64,000 bases of DNA, taken from assembly GCA_021413735.1 (NCBI GenBank), contig JAIOPV010000094.1, forward strand, positions 38,633 to 102,632, given 5' to 3'. Source of the stretch: Planctomycetota bacterium (GTDB lineage Bacteria; Planctomycetota; Planctomycetia; Gemmatales; Gemmataceae). A program made the position numbers and the translations under genes. Within the stretch, counting starts at the first letter, position 1. Every line of letters begins with the position of its first letter. The notes beneath the pieces were generated by a model, which worked only from the letters and a program-made list of their open reading frames with translations, made no database searches and was not told the DNA's origin. Positions 17,486 to 26,331 of the stretch are shown one piece after another.

Positions 17486-19885
17486 ATGCTCTCCACGCGC
17501 TGCCTTTTCGCACTTATCGCTTGCGTCATCACGCCAGTTGCCGCGTCGGCACAGGTTGCGTTGCCCACCGGCGGCACGATGCCGTCCGTGGACTTCGAGC
17601 GTCACGTGATGGGGCTTGTCTCGAAAGCCGGCTGCAACTCCGGGAGTTGTCACGGCTCCTTCCAGGGTAAAGGCGGCTTTCGGCTGAGTCTCTTCGGGTA
17701 CGAGCCGTCCATGGACTTCGCGAACCTCACCCGCGACAACCTCGGTCGCCGTGTGAACATCGTAAAGCCCGACGAGTCGCTGTTTCTGCTGAAGGCGACC
17801 GGCCAGACTCTGCACGACGGCGGGATGCGGTTCGGCAAAGACGCCTGGGTGTACAACGTCTTCCGCGAGTGGATTCGTGCCGGTGCGAAATGGACGCCCG
17901 GCAGCGGCAAGATCGACCAACTCGAAGTGTTCCCCAAGGACTTCGCACTGCTCACCGCCAACAAGCCGCTTCAGATCAAAGTGAACGCGAAGTTCAGCGA
18001 CGGCACTACTGAAGACATTACCCCATTCTGCGACTTCCGCATCACCGATGACGCCATCGCTGCCTTGTCGCCGCTTGGCTTGCTGACCGCTCGCCAACCA
18101 GGCGATGCGGGTCTCACCGTGCTGTATCGCGGCAGCGTTCAGGCGATTCGCGTGCTGGTGCCAACGCCAGCCCAACCGGGCGGCTATCCGAAGGTGCCCG
18201 AGGTCAACTACATCGACTCGGAAGTGTTCGCGAAGCTCAAGATGATGAACGTGATCCCGTCAGATGTTGCGGGCGACACCACGTTCCTCCGTCGCATCCA
18301 CATCGACGTCACCGGGCAACTTCCGACCCCCGAAGAAGTGCGAGCCTTCCTGGCGGACAAAGACCCGAAGAAGCGCGAGAAGGTAATCGACAAGTTGCTC
18401 GCGCATCCGCTGCATGCCGCGATCTGGGCAACCAAACTCTCGGACGTGACGGGCAACAACACGCAGGCACTCGAACAACCGCAGCAAACGCAGCCAAAGC
18501 GTTCGCAGATGTGGCACGACTGGATTCGCAAGCGGATCGCCGACAACGTGCCTTACGATCAGATGGTTCGCGACATCCTCACGGCAACGAGCCTCGATGG
18601 TCAGACGCCCGAGGACTGGCTGGAGTTCGTGAAGAAGATTGAGGGCCAGACCGAGAAGGGCTTCACCACTGACTACCCCGAGAAAAAGACGCTCGATCTG
18701 TTCTGGCGGCGACAACAGCAAGTGCCGATCGAACAGTGGGGCGAGAAGGTCGCAGTCGCGTTCCTGGGCGTGCGGCTGGAATGCGCACAGTGCCACAAGC
18801 ACCCGACCGATCGGTGGACGCAGGACGAATACTGGGCGTTCGCGAATCTGTTCACGCAGGTGAACTTCAACAACAACCAGTTCAGCAGCCCTGCGGTGAA
18901 GAAGGTTGCCGACGCAGAGAACAACGCCCGCAAGGAGAAGGCTCCGAAGGGGAACAACAACAACCTCGCGATCATCCGCGAGATGTTCGTGGCGGCAACG
19001 GCCAACAGGGGCAAGCCGAACCCGGTGATTGGTCGCGTTCCGAATCCGAAGGCACTTGGCGGTCCCGAGATCGCCGTGAAAGTCGGCGAAGACGCCCGCG
19101 TGAAGCTCGCCGAGTGGATGACGGCCCCCGAGAATCCGTTCTTCGCACGCAGCTTCGTGAACCGCGTGTGGGCGCACTACTTCGGCGTCGGAATCGTCAA
19201 CCCCGTGGACGACTTCTCGCTGGCCAACTCGCCGACAAACAGCAGGCTGTTGGACGCACTTGCGGCCGACTTCATCAAGAGCGGCTACGACCTCCGCAAG
19301 CTCGAAAAGAACATCTTGCTGAGTCGAACGTACCAACTCGACTACGCCACGAACTCGACCAACAAGTTCGACAAGAACAACTTCTCGCACGCCTACGTTC
19401 GGGCGCTGATGGCCGAGCAAGTCGTGGACGTGCTGAACGCTGCACTTGGTGTCGATGAAACGTTCGCGGCACTCGACGGTGCCCCGGTTGGCACGAAGTT
19501 GGTTGAAGTCGGTTCGAGCCGACTCGCGAATCCGAACCTGGCATACGCTTTGCGAATCTTCGGCCGACCGCCGCGAACCACGGCGTGCGACTGCGAACGA
19601 GCTGCGGAACCGGCGCTGCCGCAAACGCTTTTCCGCATGACCGACACGAGCATTCTGGCGAAGTTCACCGACAAGAAGGGCCGCGTCGCCACGCTCGCCG
19701 CGAGCAAGTTGACCAACGAAGAACTCGCCGAGGAGATGTTCCTGGCGACGCTGTCGCGGTTGCCGAGTGCAGACCAGAAAGCGAGTGCCGCGGAAGCGAT
19801 CAAGACCGCGAAGAACCGCACCGAAGGCATCACCGATGTTCTCTGGGCATTAGTCAATACCCGCGAATTCATCCTGAATCACTGA
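17486..19885 (+). CDS. DUF1549/DUF1553 protein with CxxCH motifs and Ig-like domain
   Basis: The protein is 799 aa; ATG at 17486 gives a Sec signal peptide (CLFALIACVITPVAASA). Near residue 50 is CNSGSCHGSFQGKGGFRLSLFG, a c-type heme-binding-like motif. Residues ~150-235 (LEVFPKDFALLTANKPLQIKVNAKFSDGTTEDIT onward) look like a bacterial Ig-like domain. The DUF1549 part contains ECAQCHKHPTDRW, a second CxxCH, and the DUF1553 part contains NPFFARSFVNRVWAHYFGVGIVNPVDDF and RTTACDCERAAEPALPQTLFRM. These exported proteins are typical of planctomycetes and often precede a DUF1501 gene, as here. Their role is unknown; a redox or cytochrome-like function is inferred from the heme motifs. Confidence 0.92.
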   Translation: MLSTRCLFALIACVITPVAASAQVALPTGGTMPSVDFERHVMGLVSKAGCNSGSCHGSFQGKGGFRLSLFGYEPSMDFANLTRDNLGRRVNIVKPDESLFLLKATGQTLHDGGMRFGKDAWVYNVFREWIRAGAKWTPGSGKIDQLEVFPKDFALLTANKPLQIKVNAKFSDGTTEDITPFCDFRITDDAIAALSPLGLLTARQPGDAGLTVLYRGSVQAIRVLVPTPAQPGGYPKVPEVNYIDSEVFAKLKMMNVIPSDVAGDTTFLRRIHIDVTGQLPTPEEVRAFLADKDPKKREKVIDKLLAHPLHAAIWATKLSDVTGNNTQALEQPQQTQPKRSQMWHDWIRKRIADNVPYDQMVRDILTATSLDGQTPEDWLEFVKKIEGQTEKGFTTDYPEKKTLDLFWRRQQQVPIEQWGEKVAVAFLGVRLECAQCHKHPTDRWTQDEYWAFANLFTQVNFNNNQFSSPAVKKVADAENNARKEKAPKGNNNNLAIIREMFVAATANRGKPNPVIGRVPNPKALGGPEIAVKVGEDARVKLAEWMTAPENPFFARSFVNRVWAHYFGVGIVNPVDDFSLANSPTNSRLLDALAADFIKSGYDLRKLEKNILLSRTYQLDYATNSTNKFDKNNFSHAYVRALMAEQVVDVLNAALGVDETFAALDGAPVGTKLVEVGSSRLANPNLAYALRIFGRPPRTTACDCERAAEPALPQTLFRMTDTSILAKFTDKKGRVATLAASKLTNEELAEEMFLATLSRLPSADQKASAAEAIKTAKNRTEGITDVLWALVNTREFILNH

Positions 19886-19893
19886 CGATTCGG

Positions 19894-19967
19894 GCGAGCC
19901 ACGGGGTTTACCCCCGTGGTCTGTCCCAACGCGAAGGAAGACCACGGGGATAAACCCCGTGGCTCGC
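19894..19967. repeat. long palindromic repeat (GCGAGCCACGGGG family), copy 2
   Basis: The arms 19894-19922 and 19939-19967 (29 bp) are inverse with one mismatch, around a 16-nt loop. The element lies 8 bp after the DUF1549/1553 stop and before the DUF1501 gene, so it could attenuate transcription between the two. Confidence 0.7.
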
Positions 19968-20010
19968 AACACCAAACCTGCCTTTATTCCCACCTGCCAC
20001 GGAGTTTCAC

Positions 20011-21363
20011 ATGTCCAAGCTGCCACGAACGGATTGCGAAGGATTCCACCGCCGAGATTTCCTCAGCATCGGCACAGCCGGCGCGCTCGGGCTCACCCTG
20101 CCCGGCATTCTCGCTGCCGAGGCCCGCGCCGCAACTAAAGGCGAAGTCACCAACAAAGCCAAGGCCAAGGGCGTCATTCTGCTGTGGCTCGCGGGCGGCC
20201 CCGCCACGATCGACATGTGGGACAACAAGCCCGAAGCACCCGAAGGCATTCGCGGCGAGTTCAAGTCCATCGACACGTCTGCGCCCGGAATGCAGTTCGC
20301 CGAAACGCTGCCCAAGATGGCCGCGATCGGCAACAAGGTGAGCGTCGTGCGGTCGCTGTATCACACGATCCCAAGCCACGGCCCCGCGACCGTGTTCATG
20401 ACCACCGGCAACAAGCCGACCGCTGCCGTGCAATACCCCGCGCTCGGGTCGATCGCCTCGAAGTTGCTGAAGACGGAAATCGGCGTGCCGCCATACGTCA
20501 CGTTTAGCGACTTGCGAAACGGGTCGGCTGGCCTCGCGGGGTACCTCGGCACCGGCTACAACCCGTTCGTGATCGAAGGTAACGGCGGCGGGGACCGAAA
20601 AGAAGGAGCCGCGAAGGGAAGTGGTTTCAGTGTTCGCGGCCTGACCCTCAAGGGCACGTTCACCCTTGATGAGTTGGAGAAGCGTGACCTGCTGCTGCGG
20701 AAGTTCGACGGCGGTTTCGCAGGCCTCGACAAGTCGAACGACCTCGTGGATGGCCTCGACACCTTCCACCAACAGGCGCTCGAAATCCTCAAGAGCGACA
20801 AGACTCGCAAGGCGCTCGACATCAGCACCGAGAAGCAACCAACCCGCGATCTTTACGGCAGCACGCCGTTCGGTCAGGGTGCGCTCGCGGCTCGTCGGCT
20901 GATCGAATCCGGCGTGCGATTCGCGACCGTTTCCCTGGGTGGTTGGGACACGCACGGCCAGACGTTCAACGCTCACAAGACGCGGCTTGCCCCGACGACC
21001 GATCAGGTTTTGTCGGCGCTCATCAAGGATCTCGATGATCGCGGAATGCTCGACAGCACGATCGTGATGTGCGCAGGTGAGTTCGGGCGAACGCCGAAGA
21101 TCAACAAGAACGTCGGCCGCGATCACTGGGCACGGTCGATGGCTGCGGTCGTCGCGGGCGGCGGCTTCAAACGGGGTTACGTCCACGGCAGCACCGACGC
21201 GAGCGGCATGGCTCCCGCGACGGACCCCTGCACGCCAGACGATCTCTCGAGCACGATCTTCCACAACCTCGGCATCGACCTGGCCACGGAACTGACGACG
21301 CCAACCGGCCGTCCGATGTCGATGTTCCGCGAGGGCAAACTGGTCGAGAAGCTGATTGGTTGA
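20011..21363 (+). CDS. DUF1501 family protein paired with DUF1549/1553 gene
   Basis: The protein is 450 aa, with a Tat-type N-terminus (HRRDFLSIGTAGALGLTLPGILAAEARA). Family blocks: GVILLWLAGGPATIDMWDNKPEAPEGIRGEF, SVVRSLYHTIPSHGPATVFMTTGN, YGSTPFGQGALAARRLIESGVRF, CAGEFGRTPKIN and GRDHWARSMAAVVAGGGFKRG. It sits 125 bp after the DUF1549/1553 gene with a palindromic repeat in between; this gene pair is a recurring planctomycete arrangement, so the products probably act together outside the cytoplasm. The biochemical activity is unknown. Confidence 0.92.
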   Translation: MSKLPRTDCEGFHRRDFLSIGTAGALGLTLPGILAAEARAATKGEVTNKAKAKGVILLWLAGGPATIDMWDNKPEAPEGIRGEFKSIDTSAPGMQFAETLPKMAAIGNKVSVVRSLYHTIPSHGPATVFMTTGNKPTAAVQYPALGSIASKLLKTEIGVPPYVTFSDLRNGSAGLAGYLGTGYNPFVIEGNGGGDRKEGAAKGSGFSVRGLTLKGTFTLDELEKRDLLLRKFDGGFAGLDKSNDLVDGLDTFHQQALEILKSDKTRKALDISTEKQPTRDLYGSTPFGQGALAARRLIESGVRFATVSLGGWDTHGQTFNAHKTRLAPTTDQVLSALIKDLDDRGMLDSTIVMCAGEFGRTPKINKNVGRDHWARSMAAVVAGGGFKRGYVHGSTDASGMAPATDPCTPDDLSSTIFHNLGIDLATELTTPTGRPMSMFREGKLVEKLIG

Positions 21364-21390
21364 TTGGAGTGACGAGCCGAAAGCAGCAGC

Positions 21391-21423
21391 GACCGGAGCT
21401 TCCTCTTGAGGGAAACTCCGGTC
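21391..21423 (+). terminator. rho-independent-like hairpin after DUF1501 gene
   Basis: GACCGGAG at 21391 pairs with CTCCGGTC ending at 21423, extended inward by a CTTCC/GGGAA step. GTTTCCATTTCC follows, giving a weak T-rich tail. It lies 27 bp after the stop codon. Confidence 0.65.
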
Positions 21424-21635
21424 GTTTCCATTTCCAGTTCGCCCAAATGTGAAACTGAGACAGGGCATTCTCGCCGCTGTTTCCAATCTGCACAGGCCAA
21501 AATTGCAGTGCCACAAAAATAGGCAGGTCACGCGGGTTTGCGCGTGCGAGTGCCTTGGCAATCCTGCGGTTTTGGCTCGGGCTGGTGAAGATAGGCGAGC
21601 GACCCAACCGATCCATTCGTTCGAGGACTTGAGTT

Positions 21636-21711
21636 AAGCGGGCTCATTGAGTTCCGCCCGCTTGCCAAGCCACGCGGTGCCTAAGGATAAGGCATCGTGG
21701 AATGTTCCACG
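21636..21711 (+). promoter_or_regulatory. structured leader with three dyads before the outer-membrane barrel gene
   Basis: AAGCGGGC 21636-21643 pairs with GCCCGCTT 21656-21663, TGCCT with AGGCA around 21678-21694, and CGTGGAA with TTCCACG (21696-21711). The last lies only a few bases before an AAAGGAG ribosome-binding site, so it could be an operator or a translation-control hairpin. The rest of the gap 21364-21728 shows only the terminator at 21391. Confidence 0.4.
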
Positions 21712-21728
21712 AACGAAAGGAGTCAGTT

Positions 21729-22568
21729 ATGATCGCCTTCTTCAAGCGACTGATGCGAGCCGGACTGTCGGGCATGGTGGTGTTGGCGCTGTCCTCTTCC
21801 AATGCGTTTGGGCAGGAATCGGTGATCGACCGCCCGGCGACCGGGAGTTTTTACGTCCAAGGCTTCGGTGGTGTTGGCTCGACTGGCACATCAACCGCCA
21901 CCCAACAAGGGGTTGCCTTCTTCCCAGAAGCAATGGGTGGACCGCTCGCCGTCAACGGTTTGGGCACTGCCTCGAGTCAGACCGTGGGCATCGGCGGTTT
22001 GAACTTCGGTTACGAATTTCGCGAGCGATGCAACTCGCTCGCGAGGGGTTGGGGCTTGCGACCCGCCGCCGAGTTTGAAGTCTTTTATGCGGATGTCACC
22101 CGCCACGCGAACATCGCCGCCCCCGGGCCCCGGCTTCCCGAGCACAATTTCTTGGATAGCCTTCCCACGAGGTCCGTTACCTTCTTGGCCAACGCGATTC
22201 TCAATATCCGCACCCCCTGGGAACGTGTGACGCCTTACGTCGGATTTGGTATCGGTACTTCGTATCAGTCCATCCACAGTGCCGATTCCTTCCAGAATGG
22301 CCCACCAGAAGCTGGGATCAATCACTTCAACTCGATTCCCCACGCCACCGACTGGGGGTTCACGACACAGATTAAGGCTGGCGTTCGGGTGAATCTGACC
22401 GATCGCGTTTGGTTCTTCAGTGAATATCGTTTACTCACTGTCGGTGCCACCAGCTACACGTTCGGTTCCACTCAGTATGCCAACCACGTTCCCACCACCT
22501 CTTGGAACGTTGGCTTGGGAACGATGAGCCAGAGCATCGGGGTTGCCGGTATCGGGTTCCGGTACTGA
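21729..22568 (+). CDS. outer-membrane beta-barrel protein
   Basis: The protein is 279 aa. ATG at 21729 is preceded by AAAGGAG at good spacing and gives a signal peptide (LMRAGLSGMVVLALSSSNAFG). The body alternates Gly/aromatic strands: GSFYVQGFGGVGSTG, VGIGGLNFGYEF, WGLRPAAEFEVFYADV, TPYVGFGIGTSYQ, WGFTTQIKAGVRVNLTDRVWFFSEYRLL. It ends in VAGIGFRY, a C-terminal aromatic residue of the kind recognised by the BAM machinery. The size fits an eight-stranded barrel (OmpA/OmpW-like). No substrate can be named. The strongest Shine-Dalgarno sequence in the window and the structured leader suggest high or controlled expression. Confidence 0.8.
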   Translation: MIAFFKRLMRAGLSGMVVLALSSSNAFGQESVIDRPATGSFYVQGFGGVGSTGTSTATQQGVAFFPEAMGGPLAVNGLGTASSQTVGIGGLNFGYEFRERCNSLARGWGLRPAAEFEVFYADVTRHANIAAPGPRLPEHNFLDSLPTRSVTFLANAILNIRTPWERVTPYVGFGIGTSYQSIHSADSFQNGPPEAGINHFNSIPHATDWGFTTQIKAGVRVNLTDRVWFFSEYRLLTVGATSYTFGSTQYANHVPTTSWNVGLGTMSQSIGVAGIGFRY

Positions 22569-22693
22569 GTTGATTCGCCTCCGTTGTCTGGTCCAGAATG
22601 TAACCATCCGACCGGGGCGCTTGCTCCGGTCGCTTCATTTCGGGTACGCTGAACGTGTTCGCCGCCCACACGCACCGCCCGCAATGGGTTCCC

Positions 22694-24187
22694 ATGCGAC
22701 ACTTCTTCATCCTTCCCGCTGTTCTCGTCGTCGTCGCGTTGTGCGTCGCACAGGAACCAACGCCGAAAAATACGGAGGCCGCCAAACTCGTCGAGAAGCT
22801 CGGCAGCCCCGATTTTCAGGAACGCGAAGCCGCAACGAAGCAACTCGAAGCGCTCGGCACAACTGCCATCGAGGAACTGCGTCTCGGCGTGAAGTCCGAC
22901 AATCCCGAGATGGCGCAGCGTTCGCAAGACCTACTCCGCAAAGCCGAACGACGCCTCGCCAGCGACAAGGTTCTCGCTCCGACGCTCGTCGAACTCGATG
23001 CCAAAGATCAACCCCTCGACGCGGTTCTCGCTGAACTCTCGAAACAGACCAAGTGGGAAGTCGTCCTCGGCGGGTTGAAGCCGGAAGATCTCGCGGTGAA
23101 GAAGATCACGCTTTCGACTGGCGGGAAAGTGGCATTCTGGGCAGCGGTGCTGAAGCTGTGCGACGCAGCGGACATGCAGATTGCGGGCGTCAGTGGCTTC
23201 GTCGCTCCGGGTGCGATGCCGTATCTTGGTCGCGCCAAGGTGGGCGTGCGAATCGCGGCCGATCGCAACCGCGCCGTTGTGCTCGAAGCCCGCGACGGTG
23301 CCCCCAAGCGACCGGCGTCGTTGCACGGAGCCGTGCTGATCGAAGCGGTGCCGTTCCCCAAGAACGCGATGCCACTCGCGACCCAGAACCCGAGCGCTTT
23401 GCTTCAGGCATGGCCGGAGCCGCGACTTCAGTGGGAAGGTGCATCCGCAACGAAGATCACACGCGCGACCGACGCGACCGGCGTGAACCTACCCGCGGAG
23501 TTCACTCCGATCCCGACCCCTGATCTGCGTGCCACCGGCAACGGAACCGTGATGATTCGCAACCCCGACGGCTCGGTCACGTTCGTCAAGGACACCGGTT
23601 CGTCGTTCCAGTTGCCGGGCGGCTTCAAGCCGAACGTGCGGCAAGCGGTGATTCAATTCAAGCCCGGCGAAAAGGCGGCGAGCTCTGCGAAAGAATTGAA
23701 CGTGTCGCTGTTCGCTACTGTTCGCACGGGGTTCGAGCCACTGTGCCAAATCCGCGACCTGGAATCGGGCAAGGCGGCGAAGGGCTTTGGTCCGGGTGAT
23801 GTGGAACTGTCGATCCTCTACTCGACCGACACTCGTGGCAAACTCGTTGCGAGCGTCAATGTCGCCTACGATCGAAAGGCGATTCACCTGGCGGGAGTGG
23901 GTGATGATCTGCCTGGGATTCGCGGCGGAGGCGGATTCGGAAACAGCACGGTCTGCGGCGTTCGGTTGACGGACGCGAACGGCAAAGCGTATACGCTCGG
24001 CCTTAGCAGTGGCTCGAATCATCTCGACCAGGGCAACAAGCGGCTCAATCATAAGTTGGAACTGGAACTGCATCCGGAGAAGGAGGGGCATGGTCCGCCT
24101 GCCGTGATCTCGTTCTGGGGCACGCAAGCGAAGTCTGTGGAACTGCCGATTCTTTTGAAGGATGTGCCGCTCGCGGGCGGCCGCTAG
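22694..24187 (+). CDS. secreted protein with HEAT-like and STN-like regions, function unknown
   Basis: The protein is 497 aa. ATG at 22694 (MRHFFILPAVLVVVALCVAQ) gives a signal peptide; the frame is open from 22655 but the earlier start would bury it. Residues ~20-75 (AAKLVEKLGSPDFQEREAATKQLEALGTTAIEELRLG) look like one HEAT-type repeat pair. Residues ~85-155 (LDAKDQPLDAVLAELSKQTKWEVVLGG then KITLSTGGKVAFWAAVLKLCDAADM) resemble the STN/secretin N0 fold seen in many planctomycete exported proteins. The C-terminal half is beta-rich without a recognised motif. No operon partner is apparent; a tRNA gene follows. The role is unknown. Confidence 0.75.
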   Translation: MRHFFILPAVLVVVALCVAQEPTPKNTEAAKLVEKLGSPDFQEREAATKQLEALGTTAIEELRLGVKSDNPEMAQRSQDLLRKAERRLASDKVLAPTLVELDAKDQPLDAVLAELSKQTKWEVVLGGLKPEDLAVKKITLSTGGKVAFWAAVLKLCDAADMQIAGVSGFVAPGAMPYLGRAKVGVRIAADRNRAVVLEARDGAPKRPASLHGAVLIEAVPFPKNAMPLATQNPSALLQAWPEPRLQWEGASATKITRATDATGVNLPAEFTPIPTPDLRATGNGTVMIRNPDGSVTFVKDTGSSFQLPGGFKPNVRQAVIQFKPGEKAASSAKELNVSLFATVRTGFEPLCQIRDLESGKAAKGFGPGDVELSILYSTDTRGKLVASVNVAYDRKAIHLAGVGDDLPGIRGGGGFGNSTVCGVRLTDANGKAYTLGLSSGSNHLDQGNKRLNHKLELELHPEKEGHGPPAVISFWGTQAKSVELPILLKDVPLAGGR

Positions 24188-24225
24188 TGGAGGAAGAGTG
24201 TTGCGACGTTGAAACGCTCAGGTTT

Positions 24226-24306
24226 GTGAGCGTCGAGTCGTCAGGCCGACGGTTGGTTTCGCGGCGCGGGCGGGTTTCACCGTCGGGCTGACGCCTCGCC
24301 GCTCAC
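24226..24306. repeat. palindromic repeat (GTGAGCGTCG family), complete copy
   Basis: The arms 24226-24253 and 24279-24306 are inverse at 25 of 28 positions, with a 25-nt loop. A related but half-missing copy lies at 61387-61434. It follows the HEAT-like gene and may act as its terminator. Confidence 0.65.
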
Positions 24307-24372
24307 AACAGATTCCAACGCAAGACGCTCCCTTGACATTGCCGGACCGCAGCGCTACAACATCTCTTGAGC

Positions 24373-24445
24373 GGCCCTATCGTCTAGTGGCCTAGGACGG
24401 AGCCCTCTCAAGGCTCAAACCCGGGTTCGAATCCCGGTAGGGTCA
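24373..24445 (+). tRNA. tRNA-Glu (anticodon CTC)
   Basis: A 73-nt cloverleaf can be drawn. The acceptor stem GGCCCTA 24373-24379 pairs with TAGGGTC 24438-24444 (one G-U) and the discriminator is A24445. The anticodon stem GAGCC/GGCTC encloses the loop CTCTCAA with anticodon CTC, which reads GAG (Glu). The T arm CCGGG/CCCGG encloses TTCGAAT. No CCA is encoded (CCT follows). From the T loop onward the sequence is repeated at 33368, see the direct repeat. Confidence 0.93.
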
Positions 24446-24590
24446 CCTTAGCAGATAGACTTGAGAAGCCTGGAGCGGACAGATTCGGACGGAACGCTTG
24501 ATCTTCAAGCAATCCCTCCAGATCTGTCCGCTCCGGTCTTTTGCCGTCTGCTCCTGTCTGCGCCGCTTTTTGCGTCACGACTGCGCCGGA
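24427..24590 (+). repeat. tRNA-linked direct repeat, copy 1
   Basis: From TCGAATCCC in the tRNA T loop to about 24590, this sequence aligns with 33368-33530 with a constant offset of 8941 nt, then 8940 after one small gap; I estimate about four in five positions match. It includes a 12-bp inverted repeat, GGAGCGGACAGA (24472-24483) with TCTGTCCGCTCC (24523-24534). The rest of the 785-bp gap (to 24972) shows no clear gene. Confidence 0.8.
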
Positions 24591-24972
24591 CTCTGCACCG
24601 TCTTAACCTGCGGCAGACTAATCAGTCGGTCGAATCCGGAATTGGTGCTGAGTTGACGGCCAAACCCGCCGGCATCGGAGCCGACTTCGGGTTCATTTTA
24701 CCGTGTCCGTTCTCGACGTGCGGTCGTTCCGCGGATGTTCATGCTGTACCTTTCGGGAACAAACACCAAAGCGGTCGTGCCCTGTTACCAGATTGGGTCG
24801 AGGCGGTCCTTGATATTGAACGCGGTCCCGAAGAGTCGGGTCGAGATATTCAGCACACCGTGGTAGCACAACTCAGTTGCGATCCAACGGGTATTTGTTC
24901 TTGCCTCTGGAAGTGTTCGTCGGATAGGCTCATCACATCCCGCCCCCCGAGTTCCCTGCCAGGAACCTCTCG

Positions 24973-26322
24973 ATGTCTCGTTCCGCTCCTCCACAGGGAC
25001 ATGGCTCCGTCCACCGGCGGACCTTCCTCAAGGTCGGTAGCCTTGCGCTCGGTGGCCTCTCACTCCCACAACTGCTGCGTGCCGAAACGCAGTCGGGAAG
25101 CACGAGCCGGCACAAGTCCGTCATCATGATCTTCCTGTCGGGTGGTCCGCCGCATCAGGACATGGTCGATCTGAAGCCGGACGCACCCGACGGTATCCGT
25201 GGCGAGTTCAACCCGATTCGGACGAAAGTGCCCGGCATCAACATCTGCGAACACATGCCTCGCCTTGCGGCGATGATGGATAAGTTCGCGGTTATCCGCT
25301 CGCTCGTCGGTTCGGAAGGGCACCACTCCGCGTTCCAGTGCATGAACGTTCGCACGCAACTGAACCAACCCGGCGGCGGTTGGCCGTCGTTCGGTTCGAC
25401 CGTGTCGAAGGTGCAAGGGCCGGTCGTTGAGGCGGTGCCCCCGTTCGTCGGGCTGTCACCGAAGATGACGACCTCCTCGTGGGCCATCGTGGGGCAACCG
25501 GGTTTCCTCGGGAACGCTTACGCACCGTTCAAACCCAACGCCGACGGCATGGCGAACATGGTTCTCCAGGGAATGACCGTTGATCGCCTCGACGATCGCA
25601 AGTCGCTGCTGCGAGGCTTCGATACCATCCGGCGGGAGGCCGACGCGAACGGCGGCTATGCCACAGCCGATGAATCGACACGCCAGGCGCTCGACATCCT
25701 CACGTCGAGCAAGCTGGCCGACGCGCTCGATCTGGAGAAGGAAGACCCGCGGCTTCGCGATCAGTACGGCCGCGGTTCCCGCGAACCGGCTGGCTACGGC
25801 GATGCTGGCCCGTTGCTCAACGACTATTTCCTCGCCGCTCGCCGGTTAGTGGAAGCAGGTGCCCGCGTCGTGACGCTGGCGTATGGTCGGTGGGACTGGC
25901 ACGGGAAGCCGCACGGAACCACCTTCGAGAACGCGAAGCACCACATGCCGATGCTCGACCGCGGCATCACGGCGCTGATTCAAGATTTGCACGACCGCGG
26001 GCTTGACGAAGATGTTTCGGTGGTCGTCTGGGGCGAGTTCGGCCGCACGCCGAAGATCAATGCGAACGGCGGCCGCGATCACTGGCCAGCGGTGGCGTGT
26101 GCCCTGCTCGCGGGCGGCGGCATGAAGACCGGTCAGGTGATCGGCTCGACGGATCGCCTCGCGGATCATGCCAAGGATCGGCCGGTTCACTTCCAGGAAG
26201 TCTTCGCGACGCTCTACCACAACCTCGGCATCGACCTGAGCAGCACCACGGTGAAAGATCTTGTCGGTCGCCCGCACTATCTCGTGGACGACGGCATGAA
26301 GCCAATCCGCGAGTTGCTGTAA
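24973..26322 (+). CDS. DUF1501 family protein
   Basis: The protein is 449 aa with a Tat-like signal (HRRTFLKVGSLALGGLSLPQLLRA). Family blocks: VIMIFLSGGPPHQDMVDLKPDAPDGIRGEF, YGRGSREPAGYGDAGPLLNDYFLAARRLVEAG, VVWGEFGRTPKIN and GRDHWPAVACALLAGGGMKTG. It is followed after only 9 bp by a penicillin acylase gene, so the two are probably one operon. It is the first protein gene inside the block bounded by the tRNA-linked repeats. Confidence 0.9.
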   Translation: MSRSAPPQGHGSVHRRTFLKVGSLALGGLSLPQLLRAETQSGSTSRHKSVIMIFLSGGPPHQDMVDLKPDAPDGIRGEFNPIRTKVPGINICEHMPRLAAMMDKFAVIRSLVGSEGHHSAFQCMNVRTQLNQPGGGWPSFGSTVSKVQGPVVEAVPPFVGLSPKMTTSSWAIVGQPGFLGNAYAPFKPNADGMANMVLQGMTVDRLDDRKSLLRGFDTIRREADANGGYATADESTRQALDILTSSKLADALDLEKEDPRLRDQYGRGSREPAGYGDAGPLLNDYFLAARRLVEAGARVVTLAYGRWDWHGKPHGTTFENAKHHMPMLDRGITALIQDLHDRGLDEDVSVVVWGEFGRTPKINANGGRDHWPAVACALLAGGGMKTGQVIGSTDRLADHAKDRPVHFQEVFATLYHNLGIDLSSTTVKDLVGRPHYLVDDGMKPIRELL

Positions 26323-26331
26323 TCACCTCCC

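Noticed and set aside
24461..25129. 222-aa plus-strand frame across the tRNA-linked repeat and the start of the DUF1501 gene
   Set aside because: It overlaps the well-supported DUF1501 start and has no recognisable feature.
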